From Dyadobacter frigoris (lineage in GTDB: Bacteria; Bacteroidota; Bacteroidia; Cytophagales; Spirosomataceae): a DNA stretch of 64,000 bases. Position numbers and translations under genes: made by a program. This document shows positions 29,053-40,500 of the stretch, one piece after another. The stretch's first letter is position 1. Each line of letters opens with the position of its first letter. The notes below the pieces were generated by a model. That model had not been told where the DNA came from, searched no databases, and was given only the letters and a program-made list of their open reading frames with translations. The stretch covers positions 62,001-126,000 of the forward strand of contig NZ_SZVO01000003.1 of NCBI RefSeq assembly GCF_005280585.1, in the 5' to 3' direction.

Positions 29053-32000
29053 TCATCTAGCCATCTCAATGTACCTGCAAAACGCATTAGCCAGCCTCAT
29101 CTGGCTAGGGCTTTTGCACTCAGGCTCGAATAGTCTCGGGCTTGCTACTAAAATACAGGCGGACCTAGCCCGCGAAACTGCTACGTTAAGCCGATTCAAA
29201 CTATAAAGAAATTCCATTCCCCTTGGCGCATCTTCCGGTGCTGATGTACTCATTGAGAATATTACCACAGGAGCTTCCTGTCCTTGAAATTTATCAACGG
29301 TTCCAATGTGAGTACCTGCGGGTAAAGCAGACTCCAAACCAACTACCTGGGCATTATAGGGAGCGATTACCATAATATCAGACAATGTCAGCACTCTCCT
29401 TACATTTTGCCCGTCAGTCCAAAACACATCTCCTTTAATTAGCTCGGAAACAATTTCTTGTACACGAGAAACTTCTTCAAGTGAAAAACTCTGGTTTCCC
29501 TCATGTACTACTGGCTCATACCACAATCCTGCACCGGTATATTTTGTATTCCCGTCAAGTAACTGTCGAATTAAGTGCGACTTAGAGCCTAGTCTACTTT
29601 CATAAAAAAGCTCAGACGTAAAGGCACAGATTTCTGGATGTAAGCGCCAGGTTGTATCTAAAAATATTCCCCTGTCTGATGGTATTGTTTTCTGTCCATT
29701 TAAGATATGTTCAAGTGCCGAGACTTCCGTTCCTTCTGGATGACTTCCTTGTTGTGGTTGCTGTAACTGCTGCGGATCTCCTAAAAGCACAATATTCTTT
29801 GCTGAAAGCGATACGGCCAAAGTGTCAATTAAGGATAACTGCCCAGCCTCATCAACGAAAAGCACATCAACAACACTTTCAAAATCTTCTCGTGCCCACA
29901 GCCAGGAAGTTCCTGCAGCAATGTTGGCTTGCCCAGTCACAAGCGCCTCTAATACTCTTTCATTCGTTGTAACCTCCAATAATCTTGGATTCGGATGCTC
30001 AGATCTGGCTTTAACTTTTTGTACACATGCTAATTCAACGTTTTGTTCATTGGCGGTTTTGATCACCTTATCCAGTAAACCACTTATAACTTTATGGCTA
30101 AGTGCTGTAATACCTACTTTTTTCCCGGCTGCTACTAATGCGATTATCATATTTGCTGCGGTATGACTCTTCCCTGCTCCGGGAGGACCTTGAATAGGCA
30201 GAACTCCCTGATTTAGCGCTAAAACGATATCCACGGCCGATGCCTGTGCGTCATCAGACAATTCGTAGTACTGAGTTACACGCGGAGCATTTTTTAATAA
30301 CAGATCCCGTCCTGATCGAAAAAGCCCATCGGAGTCAATCCCATTATCTGCTACCCAAGTAGCCAGTCGAAAAATCGCTTGTTCCTTAACTGTATCGTCT
30401 ATTTGCACATGCTTAAACACAGATATTGGGTGATTATCCTTAATACTTGGCCCTTTTCTTATATGTATTACGCATGCATCGAGGTCGATTACCTCAACGG
30501 TTCCGGCGTTTGAGCCGTCGTTATTTTTTAAGATATCTCCTTTCCTAATATCACAATCTTGCGCAGGATATTGATAGACATCAATGACACTTTTCTTATC
30601 TAATTCTCTTGAACCTGTGAAATCTAATCCCGACAGAGCTGCCTTTTCTTCAATCAATTCTTCTGGTGATAAAGCCAGTATTCGAAAATATTCCCACCAG
30701 ATTGCTTTCTTCTCACGCCGATACCAGTCGAGCATGTTCGCTAACAGCCACCTTGCGTTTTCCTCTTCACTCCTTTCTTCAAAATTGATTGATACATCAT
30801 GAGCCAATCTATCATTCAGCTCTTGAACTCGCTGCTGATGCTCAGTTAAGACTTCACTTGCTTCACCCGTGCCGATTTGTGGTCTCGAAATTTCATACCC
30901 CTCGCCCAATAAGTTTTCCCGAATAGTCTCTAACCAATTCCGCAGATTCTTAGTTGATAAGCAGTCCTCATGATTATAACTTTCAATAACCTGAATTGTA
31001 TCCTCCGGAATTCGGTCACGATGGTTTGTTTCAATGAGCCTTTCGAAGGTTCTCAAATGATGGGATGCATCTCTGAGCTCCATCTTTCTTTGAAACTCAT
31101 AAAAAACCTCCAATTCTTTCAAGGAATACCGTTCAATTCCAGCTCTTATGGCTTGTTTTACAATGCTGTAAATATCAATAAAAATATTTCCTCTAAGCAT
31201 TTTGTCAATCTCAGCCTCACGCGTTGCATACTTGCCCATCAGCCTTTTCAAAGCGCTGGGCTCATATGCCGTATAATGGTAAATATGAAGATCGGGATAA
31301 GCTTCCCATCGCTCCATGACCAGATCAACAAAAGTTTCGAAAGCATCCTTTTCTTCTGATGCGTTCAATGCCCAAATCTTGTGGTAGCGATCATCGTCTG
31401 CAAACACCCATCCAAATAAATATTCCAATCCGGTTCTACCCACAAATGGATCGCCTTCAAAGTCAAAAAAGATGTCTCCAACTGACGGTTCCGGAAGCCT
31501 GCTGACACCAGTTAAATTGTTATGTGGCAAAAGTTCATACACTGGCACTTGTGTTTCCCGAGCTTGTAATTGAACCCTGGCTTGCTCCCGCACTCGCACA
31601 TATGTTTCAATTGCACCACGTGCAGGTACTTGTGCTAACGGCAAAGCAACACCGGCAAGTTTTTCAAGTGTATCAACTCCCCATTTATTAATTTCACTAG
31701 TCTGAGAACCTGACAAACCTGCCACAAAAGAAAGATGATCATCATCTCTTCTACGTTGATCGCATTTTTGCCACCACCTACAAATGTCACATTGAGCAAC
31801 AGGAACTGGATAAAGTTCAACATCCGTTGGCTCGATGGCACTCAGTAATCTATTTTTAATTAGGCGGTAGTAGGCAAGATAATCGTCAAGTCTGAAAGTA
31901 TGCATGCTAAATCCGTCTGCAGGAGTCATCACATGCATCTGATCTGGCATGATTCCCTGAATTTCAGAAATCAATTCAGAGTATAGACAAATTTGCAAAA

Positions 32001-32427
32001 TTGTCCCGGCCCGAGTCTCGTTGGCAAGTTTGGAATCAATTACTTCATACGACCAACTCCCCAGGTTACTCGGCTTGTCGACCTTTTTCAAAAAATCTGC
32101 ACGACCTAACCAAATTTCACTTTTTAGACTCGCTTGGTAGATAATATCAACACCAGACTTCATTACAGAAATAGTCCGTTCAATGGCATTAGTCTCGTCG
32201 ACTCCTGGTTCAAAGATACTGTATCCCTGTTCGTTTAGGTGGCTGAGATATTCCAGTTCAAATTCTAAGCCTCGTTCTTGTAAGATCGCAAGTGATGGAT
32301 CTCGATAAGTTGGCGGTTCAATAAATCCATGCGCAGCAGCAAGATCTAAAGATGTTAAATGACGACATGCACTATGATTAGACAGGTCACCTGCCGAAAT
32401 AATAATTCCGTGCTCGGTTTTTCTCAT
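29053..32427 (-). CDS. TM0106-type RecB-like nuclease / 3'-5' exonuclease / SF1 helicase fusion
   Basis: A 1124-residue protein. The N-terminal third is a RecB-like nuclease of the TM0106 family, with GRADFL, YEVIDSKLA and a cysteine cluster (CDICRWWQKC) that would hold an iron-sulfur cluster. Around residue 320 IFFDFEGDPF begins an RNase H/DEDD-like exonuclease domain (acidic DFE and later ESYNHEDC). The C-terminal half is an SF1 helicase with GPPGAGKS (~746), VDEAGQ (~859), GDPQQL and GTVDKFQGQEAPVV. The whole is a DNA end-processing machine similar to DNA2/RecBCD logic. It sits between DUF4391 (30 bp upstream) and an unknown gene (41 bp downstream). All expected motifs look intact. Confidence 0.9.
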   Translation of the reverse strand: MRKTEHGIIISAGDLSNHSACRHLTSLDLAAAHGFIEPPTYRDPSLAILQERGLEFELEYLSHLNEQGYSIFEPGVDETNAIERTISVMKSGVDIIYQASLKSEIWLGRADFLKKVDKPSNLGSWSYEVIDSKLANETRAGTILQICLYSELISEIQGIMPDQMHVMTPADGFSMHTFRLDDYLAYYRLIKNRLLSAIEPTDVELYPVPVAQCDICRWWQKCDQRRRDDDHLSFVAGLSGSQTSEINKWGVDTLEKLAGVALPLAQVPARGAIETYVRVREQARVQLQARETQVPVYELLPHNNLTGVSRLPEPSVGDIFFDFEGDPFVGRTGLEYLFGWVFADDDRYHKIWALNASEEKDAFETFVDLVMERWEAYPDLHIYHYTAYEPSALKRLMGKYATREAEIDKMLRGNIFIDIYSIVKQAIRAGIERYSLKELEVFYEFQRKMELRDASHHLRTFERLIETNHRDRIPEDTIQVIESYNHEDCLSTKNLRNWLETIRENLLGEGYEISRPQIGTGEASEVLTEHQQRVQELNDRLAHDVSINFEERSEEENARWLLANMLDWYRREKKAIWWEYFRILALSPEELIEEKAALSGLDFTGSRELDKKSVIDVYQYPAQDCDIRKGDILKNNDGSNAGTVEVIDLDACVIHIRKGPSIKDNHPISVFKHVQIDDTVKEQAIFRLATWVADNGIDSDGLFRSGRDLLLKNAPRVTQYYELSDDAQASAVDIVLALNQGVLPIQGPPGAGKSHTAANMIIALVAAGKKVGITALSHKVISGLLDKVIKTANEQNVELACVQKVKARSEHPNPRLLEVTTNERVLEALVTGQANIAAGTSWLWAREDFESVVDVLFVDEAGQLSLIDTLAVSLSAKNIVLLGDPQQLQQPQQGSHPEGTEVSALEHILNGQKTIPSDRGIFLDTTWRLHPEICAFTSELFYESRLGSKSHLIRQLLDGNTKYTGAGLWYEPVVHEGNQSFSLEEVSRVQEIVSELIKGDVFWTDGQNVRRVLTLSDIMVIAPYNAQVVGLESALPAGTHIGTVDKFQGQEAPVVIFSMSTSAPEDAPRGMEFLYSLNRLNVAVSRARSACILVASPRLFEPECKSPSQMRLANAFCRYIEMAR

Positions 32428-32457
32428 AACGTATTATTTTAGAGGGGGTCGAAAATT

Positions 32458-33114
32458 CTAGTTGTATTCCTTATCTAATTCTTTATACTCAGCTTTTTTC
32501 TTCTGAAGCTCAATATTTAGTTCTACTCGCTTATTAAATTGCTTGCATTTTGCAACTTCACTTTCAAGTTTGTTAATAGATGAGCTCAGTTTTTTTATTT
32601 TTTGTTCATAAATCGTTAGCTCAGCCAGACCCGTTATTTTTTCTGACTTACCAGACAATTGCCGACAGAAATCAAAATACACAAAATCTAAATTCTTTCT
32701 AAGATGCAATTCAAAAGTGTGCTTTTTTGTATCCAGCCAGTCACTTTTGTACACCCAATCAACTATCGCTACGTCACCATTAGTTGGATGGGGATGTTTT
32801 TGGCACGTGGAAAACATAACTTTATCATCCAGCACTACACAGAATATAATCGAATAAGGAACCGCTCGATTTATTATTTCCAATAGCTCTTCAAACCCTT
32901 CATCATTCCTTAATTCAAGCAAAAAAATCTGTATCTCACGAATGTCTGTACCACTCAAATTTATGGTTTCAGAACTAAGCTTATTAGACCAGCGTATCCG
33001 CTCTACCAGATCAACAAACTTCTTTTTTTGCTGTGAAGTTGTAAATGTGTCAAAGGCATTTTTAGGAATGATCTTATCCACTCTTGTAGTTGAAGGCAAA
33101 TTCAGGAGATTCAT
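32458..33114 (-). CDS. DUF4391 protein
   Basis: A 218-residue protein of the DUF4391 family: N-terminal LPSTTRVDKIIPKNAF, the core YSIIFCVVLDDKVMFST, and a coiled-coil C-terminus (KKLSSSINKLESEVAK). Such proteins are almost always found beside SNF2 helicases and type III-like restriction genes; biochemistry is unknown. The start codon overlaps the end of the helicase gene by one base (33114), so translation is coupled. It is probably an adaptor subunit of the restriction complex. Confidence 0.85.
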   Translation of the reverse strand: MNLLNLPSTTRVDKIIPKNAFDTFTTSQQKKKFVDLVERIRWSNKLSSETINLSGTDIREIQIFLLELRNDEGFEELLEIINRAVPYSIIFCVVLDDKVMFSTCQKHPHPTNGDVAIVDWVYKSDWLDTKKHTFELHLRKNLDFVYFDFCRQLSGKSEKITGLAELTIYEQKIKKLSSSINKLESEVAKCKQFNKRVELNIELQKKKAEYKELDKEYN

Positions 33115-36100
33115 TACTTCACAACAATAAAAGTTATAAGATTAAAGTCTTCCGTACCCTTCATTCCAGCTGCAAGAGCGGTGGTACCTCCGGACTTAAA
33201 CAAACTAAGTACCTCTTTCTCCTCTTCCAATTTCAGTATTGAGCTAATGCTTTTCTGCAACAGCTGCGTGTATACGTGCATGTCTCGGTAGTCTCGTGTC
33301 TCCTTGCTTAATAGATGACATAGCTCTTCTAATGGCTCTGTTTGCCCTTTACAAAGGACACGAATCATATCAAGTGTTTTTTTGGCATCCAAATGACCAT
33401 GCAAAACTCTTCCACTGTCCAGCACATACACCAGGTAAAAAGGTGCGAGGCGATTGAGTTTATCTATGTTTACTGAATTGTTTAGATTTTTAAGAACATA
33501 AATCACTCCCCTCTTGTCGGGATCAGTAGCCTTCGTTACTGCATGCAATCCCAGCGGTATGGATTTTAGGTTACCGTATGTCTTGATAAAGTTTGACAGG
33601 TCAACTCTGAAATCGTTCAGTCCCAGATCTGTGATACTGACGCCTTCACGTAGATCTTCCAAGTCAACCACTTCCTCCTGAAGTTTACGAAGTTGTATTT
33701 TCCGGTATTCCAGGTCTTTCTCTTCAGTGTTCAAAATGTTGTCATCGCCTGTGCTAGCGAGATTACTAATCAACATCTTGCTTTCCACACGCTGTTTCAG
33801 GTTGATGTAAGCGTCCAAGGTAACATCAGGCCAAAAATTTACCATGGTGATATTACTATTAATGGATCCAATACGATCAATCCTGCCAAAACGTTGGATG
33901 ATCCGAACCGGGTTCCAGTGTATATCGTAGTTCACCAGGTAATCGCAGTCTTGCAAATTTTGTCCTTCTGAAATACAATCCGTTGCAATTAACACATCAA
34001 TTTCTTCCTTTATAGAGGGAAATATAATGTCCTTCCCTTTTGAAACTGGCGAAAAACACGTCAATAATGCATTCAGATCAGACGGAATTTCTTTTGATGA
34101 TGAGAGGCGCTTGGAGCCAGTTATGAGTGCTGTGTTTAATCCAAAGTTTATTTTCAGATAATCCTTCAAATGTGTATACAGGTAATTTGCCGTATCGGCA
34201 AATGCTGTAAACACGATAATTTTTTTGTTCCCGGGATTGATCGGATTCTGGATCTTAGCGGAGATAAGCTGCATGAGCTTATTTAATTTCAGATCTTCAA
34301 TCCCCTTCAACGTGGTAATTTCGGTAAGAAGCTCATCAATGACTTGCATATCAGTCGAAAGATCTTCGCCCCATCGAACCACGTCCATATCAGCAATGTG
34401 TACTTTGACTTTATTGCCAAAAACATTCTCTTCTTCGCCCCACTCCGCTTCCCAGTCAAAATCTTCCGAAGAAGTATCTGCCTGGACGCCTGACACAGTT
34501 TCTGCATTTTCTTTGTGGATGGCATCTAAGGCTTCCGCAATAAGCTTTCTAATATTTTGAAGCGTTAGCACAAACGAATCTACCGAACTTTCTATACGTT
34601 TGAGCAGATTGATCCGCATCAAAAGTTGTAAACTCTTTTCCCGATCCTGCTGCCTGAAGGTTCCGGATTTTACCTTTTTATCGTAGCGTGCGGCATAAAC
34701 TGGTACCCTACTTGGCAATATATAGTTTAAAGGAGAATAGACCGACAGGTTTAAAAACTCCAGCCAGTCAGCAATATCTTTGTAATTGACACCCTTCCCT
34801 TCCTTCAGGGCACTGTGAATAGAGATAGGTTTGCTGCGAATCGGGAATTTACCGATTGCAGTAGTGTCGTAATAAGTAGTTATGTGCTTGCGGGAGCGCG
34901 CAATCGTAAGGCTATCCAGGATTTCAAAAAAATCAAAATCCAGCATTTCCAATAAACGTTCGGAGGTTCGCTTGTCCGTCGGGTATTTAGACCAGGTATT
35001 AAACGCTTGTTGTGCCCTTCTGAAAACCAATTCTATTCCATGTTCCGTATCAAGCTTTGCGTCAATTGTGTCAGGTGCTCCCTCGTAAGCTATCGCCAAT
35101 TGATTTCGAAGGTCATTAAACCGGTTATTTACTGGTGTAGCAGATAGCATCAATACCTTTGTCTCAATACCTTCCTGAATAATTTTTCTGAGTAACTTTT
35201 GATAACGATTTTCCTTTCCGACAACAGTATTGTTATTTCTAAAATTGTGGGACTCATCTATGACTACTAAACCATAATTACCCCAATTGACGCTTTCCAG
35301 GTTGCGACCATTACTAACACCTTTTTCACGAGAAAGATCTGTATGAAATAAAACGTCATAACCGAACTTGTCCTTGGCAAGTATATTGTTTTTATCATTA
35401 TGACGGTAGGTATTCCAGTTCGCCTCTAATTTTTTTGGACATAGCACCAGAACATCTTTATTCCGCTTTTCATAGTATTTAATTACACCCAATGCGGTAA
35501 ACGTTTTCCCGAGACCAACACTATCTGCAATAATACAACCGTTGTACTTTTCCAACTTGTTGATCGCACCTAACACAGCGTCTTGTTGAAAGTTATACAG
35601 CTTGTTCCAAATGACTGTATCCTTAAAACCAATACTTTCATTGGGTAAAGCCCCAAGGGATAGATCGTTTAAAAAATCCTGAAACAAATTATAGAGTGTG
35701 ACGAAATAGATAAATTCGGGGCTGTTCTCTCTATAAGCACTTTCAAAATAACTCTGCACAGCTTCTGTTACATCAGCAAGATTTTCCTGATTGTCCCACA
35801 CTTCACTAAACCACTCAAGATAGGCATTACTCTGAGGATATTCCGTTTTTTGAATCAGCGTTGGAAAACCTTTTTTTGGAGTGAAGCCGAGATCAGCAAT
35901 TGTAAATCCATTCTGGTTAACATACGCAGCACCTTCTTCCTTTCCGTTATCCACGTGAATCAACCCGGTCAGCGGTAAACTTGCCTGCGTATTGGATTTG
36001 AATATTACTTTTTCCTTTACCCATTCAGCGCATTCTCTGGCAATTGCCCTTTGATTCATCTCGTTCTTGAGACGTACTTCGAATTTTCCACCACAAAGGT

Positions 36101-36341
36101 CTGCTTCATGAAGAACATGTGGTATATAAAATTCTCTGGATTCCTTTTGTATTTTCTCCTCTATAAAAGTCGGTGAAGTAAATATAAATTGCAGGGATTC
36201 TATTCCTCGCAATTCCTTTTTCAACGCCTCAAAGGCATAGATAGAGAAGCTGGACGCGGCTATCGATAATTTACTACCCCGTTTAATTTCGGTTTTCAAG
36301 TCATCGCCCAGGCGACTAGATATATTATCAAAGAGTTTCAT
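33114..36341 (-). CDS. SNF2-family helicase with N-terminal PLD-like domain
   Basis: A 1075-residue protein from ATG 36341. Residues ~20-130 resemble the PLD-type N-terminal domain (RGSKLSIAASSFSIYAFEAL). The helicase core has Walker A ADSVGLGKT (272-280), DESH (~350), LMLSATPVNNR, and the C-terminal motif TDCISEGQNLQ followed by QRFGRIDRIGS. Such proteins translocate on double-stranded DNA. The start overlaps the stop of the PD-(D/E)xK gene by 14 bp and its end overlaps the DUF4391 start, giving a compact three-gene unit. The family commonly accompanies type III restriction genes in Bacteria and Archaea. Confidence 0.9.
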   Translation of the reverse strand: MKLFDNISSRLGDDLKTEIKRGSKLSIAASSFSIYAFEALKKELRGIESLQFIFTSPTFIEEKIQKESREFYIPHVLHEADLCGGKFEVRLKNEMNQRAIARECAEWVKEKVIFKSNTQASLPLTGLIHVDNGKEEGAAYVNQNGFTIADLGFTPKKGFPTLIQKTEYPQSNAYLEWFSEVWDNQENLADVTEAVQSYFESAYRENSPEFIYFVTLYNLFQDFLNDLSLGALPNESIGFKDTVIWNKLYNFQQDAVLGAINKLEKYNGCIIADSVGLGKTFTALGVIKYYEKRNKDVLVLCPKKLEANWNTYRHNDKNNILAKDKFGYDVLFHTDLSREKGVSNGRNLESVNWGNYGLVVIDESHNFRNNNTVVGKENRYQKLLRKIIQEGIETKVLMLSATPVNNRFNDLRNQLAIAYEGAPDTIDAKLDTEHGIELVFRRAQQAFNTWSKYPTDKRTSERLLEMLDFDFFEILDSLTIARSRKHITTYYDTTAIGKFPIRSKPISIHSALKEGKGVNYKDIADWLEFLNLSVYSPLNYILPSRVPVYAARYDKKVKSGTFRQQDREKSLQLLMRINLLKRIESSVDSFVLTLQNIRKLIAEALDAIHKENAETVSGVQADTSSEDFDWEAEWGEEENVFGNKVKVHIADMDVVRWGEDLSTDMQVIDELLTEITTLKGIEDLKLNKLMQLISAKIQNPINPGNKKIIVFTAFADTANYLYTHLKDYLKINFGLNTALITGSKRLSSSKEIPSDLNALLTCFSPVSKGKDIIFPSIKEEIDVLIATDCISEGQNLQDCDYLVNYDIHWNPVRIIQRFGRIDRIGSINSNITMVNFWPDVTLDAYINLKQRVESKMLISNLASTGDDNILNTEEKDLEYRKIQLRKLQEEVVDLEDLREGVSITDLGLNDFRVDLSNFIKTYGNLKSIPLGLHAVTKATDPDKRGVIYVLKNLNNSVNIDKLNRLAPFYLVYVLDSGRVLHGHLDAKKTLDMIRVLCKGQTEPLEELCHLLSKETRDYRDMHVYTQLLQKSISSILKLEEEKEVLSLFKSGGTTALAAGMKGTEDFNLITFIVVK

Positions 36342-37473
36342 TCTCAATAGCAATTTCCGTTGGTAAATTATTGCCGAAAAGTATCTGGGGAACTCCCGTC
36401 TTTTTAATTTCAACAATCTTGTTATCTACCAGTTTGTAATAAGATAAATCAAGATGACTGAAATCGATTGGGTTCCTGGCAGATGGATTTTCTAACAGCC
36501 AGTGTTCTGTACAATGAGCATTATGTGGACTAGTGCGAGTAATAAAAACCGCCGAAACCGTCGTAAATTTTGGTGTCGTGTTATTAAAAATTCCGTTGAC
36601 ATCGGAGTGGTGGATTACCTCAATGCCATCTTCGGTAACCCAGTGATTACCAAAGATGGCATTAAAAGCATCTCTTGCAGTGGTGTATTTATAGCTTATA
36701 GCATTTATACAGATAATAAAAGGTTTATCCAGAAGTCCATACCTCCTTGCCTTATTACTTACAGCTTTGCGAATTGACTCGTCGGATCCTCCCCAAAAAG
36801 CTACTGGCGGCTGCGATACGATAAGTGGTTCCGGTTCAACTGTAGAAGGATACAGGGCGTATTCTAAATCAAGGCAATCGTCCGAATAGAAGTAATCCCT
36901 GATAAAATCCGGGTTGTTTTGCGAACCTTCAAAACCTTTAAGCTCGTCACGAAGATCCTGAAATGAATCTCGGATATGTGCCTTAATAGTAGCGGTTTTT
37001 GGGTTGCGGCTTGTTTTAAATTCAAGTCGGTTAATGGATAACCAAAAATCCTTACACGGAATCTCATTAATTGAATCCAATAATATATCCTGCCTATTTC
37101 GTAAAGCTACTTCCGCCTCAGTCAGATCTGTTGCCACTTTGGCCTCGATGTATATTTCTAGTCCTTCTTTAACTGCCAGAAAATCCGGAGTCTTCGTGGA
37201 AGCATCCAGACTTACATGAGGTTTCATATTAAAACCTTGTTTCAGGAACAATTCATGAATAAACAGTTCAAAGTAGGCTGAGTCAAACTGAGCTTTGAAA
37301 TCAGACTTTAACTGCCCCTGATGATCAGAAGGATAGTAGGAAAACCAATCGTTCATTCGCTCTCTGACCCGAACAAATTCCTCCTTGGCCGACCCATCAT
37401 AAAAGCGATAAGTGCTATGCCTGTTTTTCGCGTAGTTCAGGTTTTCCCTATCTTTCCGATCAAATAATTCCAT
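36328..37473 (-). CDS. PD-(D/E)xK nuclease-like protein of the restriction locus
   Basis: A 381-residue protein. Residues ~70-125 show a restriction-endonuclease-like pattern: FDSAYFELFIHELFLKQGF, TPDFLAV, and IYIEAKV, that is, E...PDF...ExK. The C-terminal part is not recognised. It lies 47 bp after res and overlaps the SNF2 helicase start by 14 bp. It is probably an extra nuclease or targeting subunit; the motif geometry suggests real catalytic residues. No family name can be given with certainty. Confidence 0.75.
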   Translation of the reverse strand: MELFDRKDRENLNYAKNRHSTYRFYDGSAKEEFVRVRERMNDWFSYYPSDHQGQLKSDFKAQFDSAYFELFIHELFLKQGFNMKPHVSLDASTKTPDFLAVKEGLEIYIEAKVATDLTEAEVALRNRQDILLDSINEIPCKDFWLSINRLEFKTSRNPKTATIKAHIRDSFQDLRDELKGFEGSQNNPDFIRDYFYSDDCLDLEYALYPSTVEPEPLIVSQPPVAFWGGSDESIRKAVSNKARRYGLLDKPFIICINAISYKYTTARDAFNAIFGNHWVTEDGIEVIHHSDVNGIFNNTTPKFTTVSAVFITRTSPHNAHCTEHWLLENPSARNPIDFSHLDLSYYKLVDNKIVEIKKTGVPQILFGNNLPTEIAIENETL

Positions 37474-37520
37474 ACTGTTTCCGGATCAAATAACTTTTCC
37501 CATTAGTTTACTGTAAACCG

Positions 37521-40500
37521 TCACTTAACCTGTACAATTTCCAACATCTTCTCGTAACTGCTCACTTTCGAAAACTGCACTTCTTGCCCGCTAATGGTTT
37601 TGAAATGTTCGCCTGCGCAGTGAATCTTTAACGCTTCGATTTTTCGAAGTTCCAGATCGGAATCGGAACCTTTGGTTTCTGCCACGAAATAAATGTGTCT
37701 TACAGATTCTTTGTCAAACACAATTGCCCAGTCCGGGCTATAATTCGCTACGGGAGTCGTGATATAAAAGCTTCTGGGTAGTTTGGCATATACATACACA
37801 TTTTTGCTATTTTCAAGTGCCTTAGCAAACGTTGCTTCCGTTGTAGAGTCCGTAGTCAAATAGTCGTAAATATGTTTTCTTAGAAATTCAGACTGACGAA
37901 TCGTAGACTTATCATTTGCAAATACTGTTTTGGCATCATGACGCTCTTCTGTCTTGTGATAAACAATATTATTGATGATCAAACTTGCTTTTTCTTCATT
38001 AATCAGCTTGGCACACTTGGCGATAAACTCTTCCGGATTCTTTCTTAAAAGGAAAAACTTCTCCTGGTTAATGGCTTTCAAGATCTCTACAACAGTACGA
38101 CGAGTCAAATTTGTTAATTTGACTATTTCACCAACAATATCATATACTGTATTTGTATAAATATCTGACTTTAATTCTTTGCTCTCACGTTGTTCTTCTT
38201 TAAAACCTCCCCTTTTATTTAATTCTTCTTTATTAGTTTCTTTAAGCTCACCGCTACGAACTTCGTATGTACGCTTATCTATGTTCAAATTTGCGTTGAT
38301 CCGAATCTTGGCATCGTTTATTAGCTTCACGGAATCAAATTGAACTTCATAAATCGTTTTCAGATTTATCTTACTCCATAATTCCTGAAACTCTTTCTTG
38401 TAAAAGTTGTGATTGATCGTTAGTATGATATTGTCTCTATCGTTTTCCGGCAATATACCTTCGCCTGTGTATACCGAGCGAAGCAAACTCGTTATGCTAG
38501 CACGATACACTTCCAGATTATCCGGAATAGGAACTGTATTCCCTTCTATAAATTGACGTCCCTCAGTTGTAATCTTATCATCATCGTCAAGCACGTCTCG
38601 CTTGTACAAGAACTTGTTTAGCTTCTTGGCTTCCTCAGGAGTGAGACGTAGCTGATTCCCTTGTACGTCCGTAATCAAACGTCCAGCAAGGAATTCCACC
38701 GAAGCTTTCTGAGGGCGATCTTTTAGGGTCTCTGCTATTTCGCTTTGCAATCCTTTTGCGAATACCTCGTAGCTTTCTGATGCTACAATTGTCAGCTTGT
38801 TAATCTCATGCACCTGCTCACCAACTGTTTCATAATCTTGCCTAATGCCATGCTTATTCACAGAAAGACGCATCCCTCGGCCTACTTCCTGACGACGGCG
38901 AGTGTTGGCATCGGAGTGTTTAAGTGTACAGATCTGAAATACATTCGGATTGTCCCACCCCTCTTTCAAAGCGGAGTGAGAGAACAAAAAGCGCGTTGGT
39001 TCCTCAAAACTCAATAGCCGCTCTTTATCTTTCATGATTAGATCATATGCACTGATGTCATCGCTATCTTCTTTTCCTCGCTTTACTGAGGGGGTAATGA
39101 GTTTCTTATTTTTATCAATCGAGAAATACCCATTGTGTACACGCTCTGCATCATCTCGTTGTAAATATTGGGCATATCCATCAGGTATATAACCTTTGTG
39201 GATTTGTCCGGGGTCAGTGTCATACAAATATTGATTGTAGTCCTGATGGAATAAGCTGATATGTCCGTTTCGTTGAAGATTATATTCTTCTTCAAAAATC
39301 TTTGCATATTCTCCAAGTTGCTGTTCCCCATTCTGGTCATATACCCGATACTTCTCAACTGAATCGATGAAGAAAAGTGATAGTACTTTTATTCCTTTTT
39401 CGAATAAATCACGTTCCTTACTAAGATGTGAAATAATGGTTTCACGTATTTGAATGCGGCGGAAAGCTTTCTCGTCCAGATCACCTATGGCTTCACCGGC
39501 TATAATCTCCTGCCCATTGATGATTACCTTATTGAAATAACCATCTACATCCTGGACGATCCAGTTTTTGTATTGAGGCATTTCACCAGATAGTTCAAAA
39601 AGGTTGGCTCCTTTTTCGAGCTTTTCGCGGACACGCTTTACGGCTGTCCCACTACGTTTCTCATACTCAATGATTGCGACGGGAGCTTTGTTCGTTGAAA
39701 GCTGAATCTGCTCCAAATACAAATACCCCGTGGTGCCGGTGCTGCCTTTGAGACTAATTCCTTTGACCTGTATCTTTTTAACCAGCTTTTTATTGTATGC
39801 ATCCAAGGCGTCCAGCCTGTACACTTTGTTATATTCATTCTTATGCGTCGCTGAATAGCGAAGCGTAAAAAGCGGACGAAAATCCTGCATACTTTCCAAC
39901 GTCTTATCACCATCAACAGACTGAGGTTCGTCAATAATAAGTATTGGGTTGGTTTGCGCAATGACTTCAATAGGACGCCGGGATGCGAACTGATCCAACT
40001 CCATATATATCCTACGGGAATCTTTTCCTTTTGCATTAAATGCCTGAGTATTAATGATCATCACGCTAATACGGCTATCAGACGCAAAACTTTCAATATC
40101 CTGGGGACGACCAGAATTATAAATAAACGGACTGATACGGTGACCATACAATTCCTGAAAATGGTCCTGGGTAACTTCGAATGACTTATATACCCCTTCC
40201 CTTATGGCGATGCTGGGCACTATAATAATGAACTTGCTCCAACCATAAAACTGATGCAATTCGTACATGGTACGGATGTAGGTATATGTTTTACCTGTTC
40301 CCGTCTCCATTTCGATGGTTAGGTTGTAACCAAGTTTCAGGCCTTTGGGGCGTTCAAGCTTGTCACTTTCCGGTATATCATTTTCGTGTTGTACTAGTTT
40401 AATATTTTTTAGCAACTGATCTTCGGTAATTTGGATAGGGCGGTTACGGTACCCAATTGTTTCCATGACATCCATCTCCAAATCAGTTTGACCAACACTC

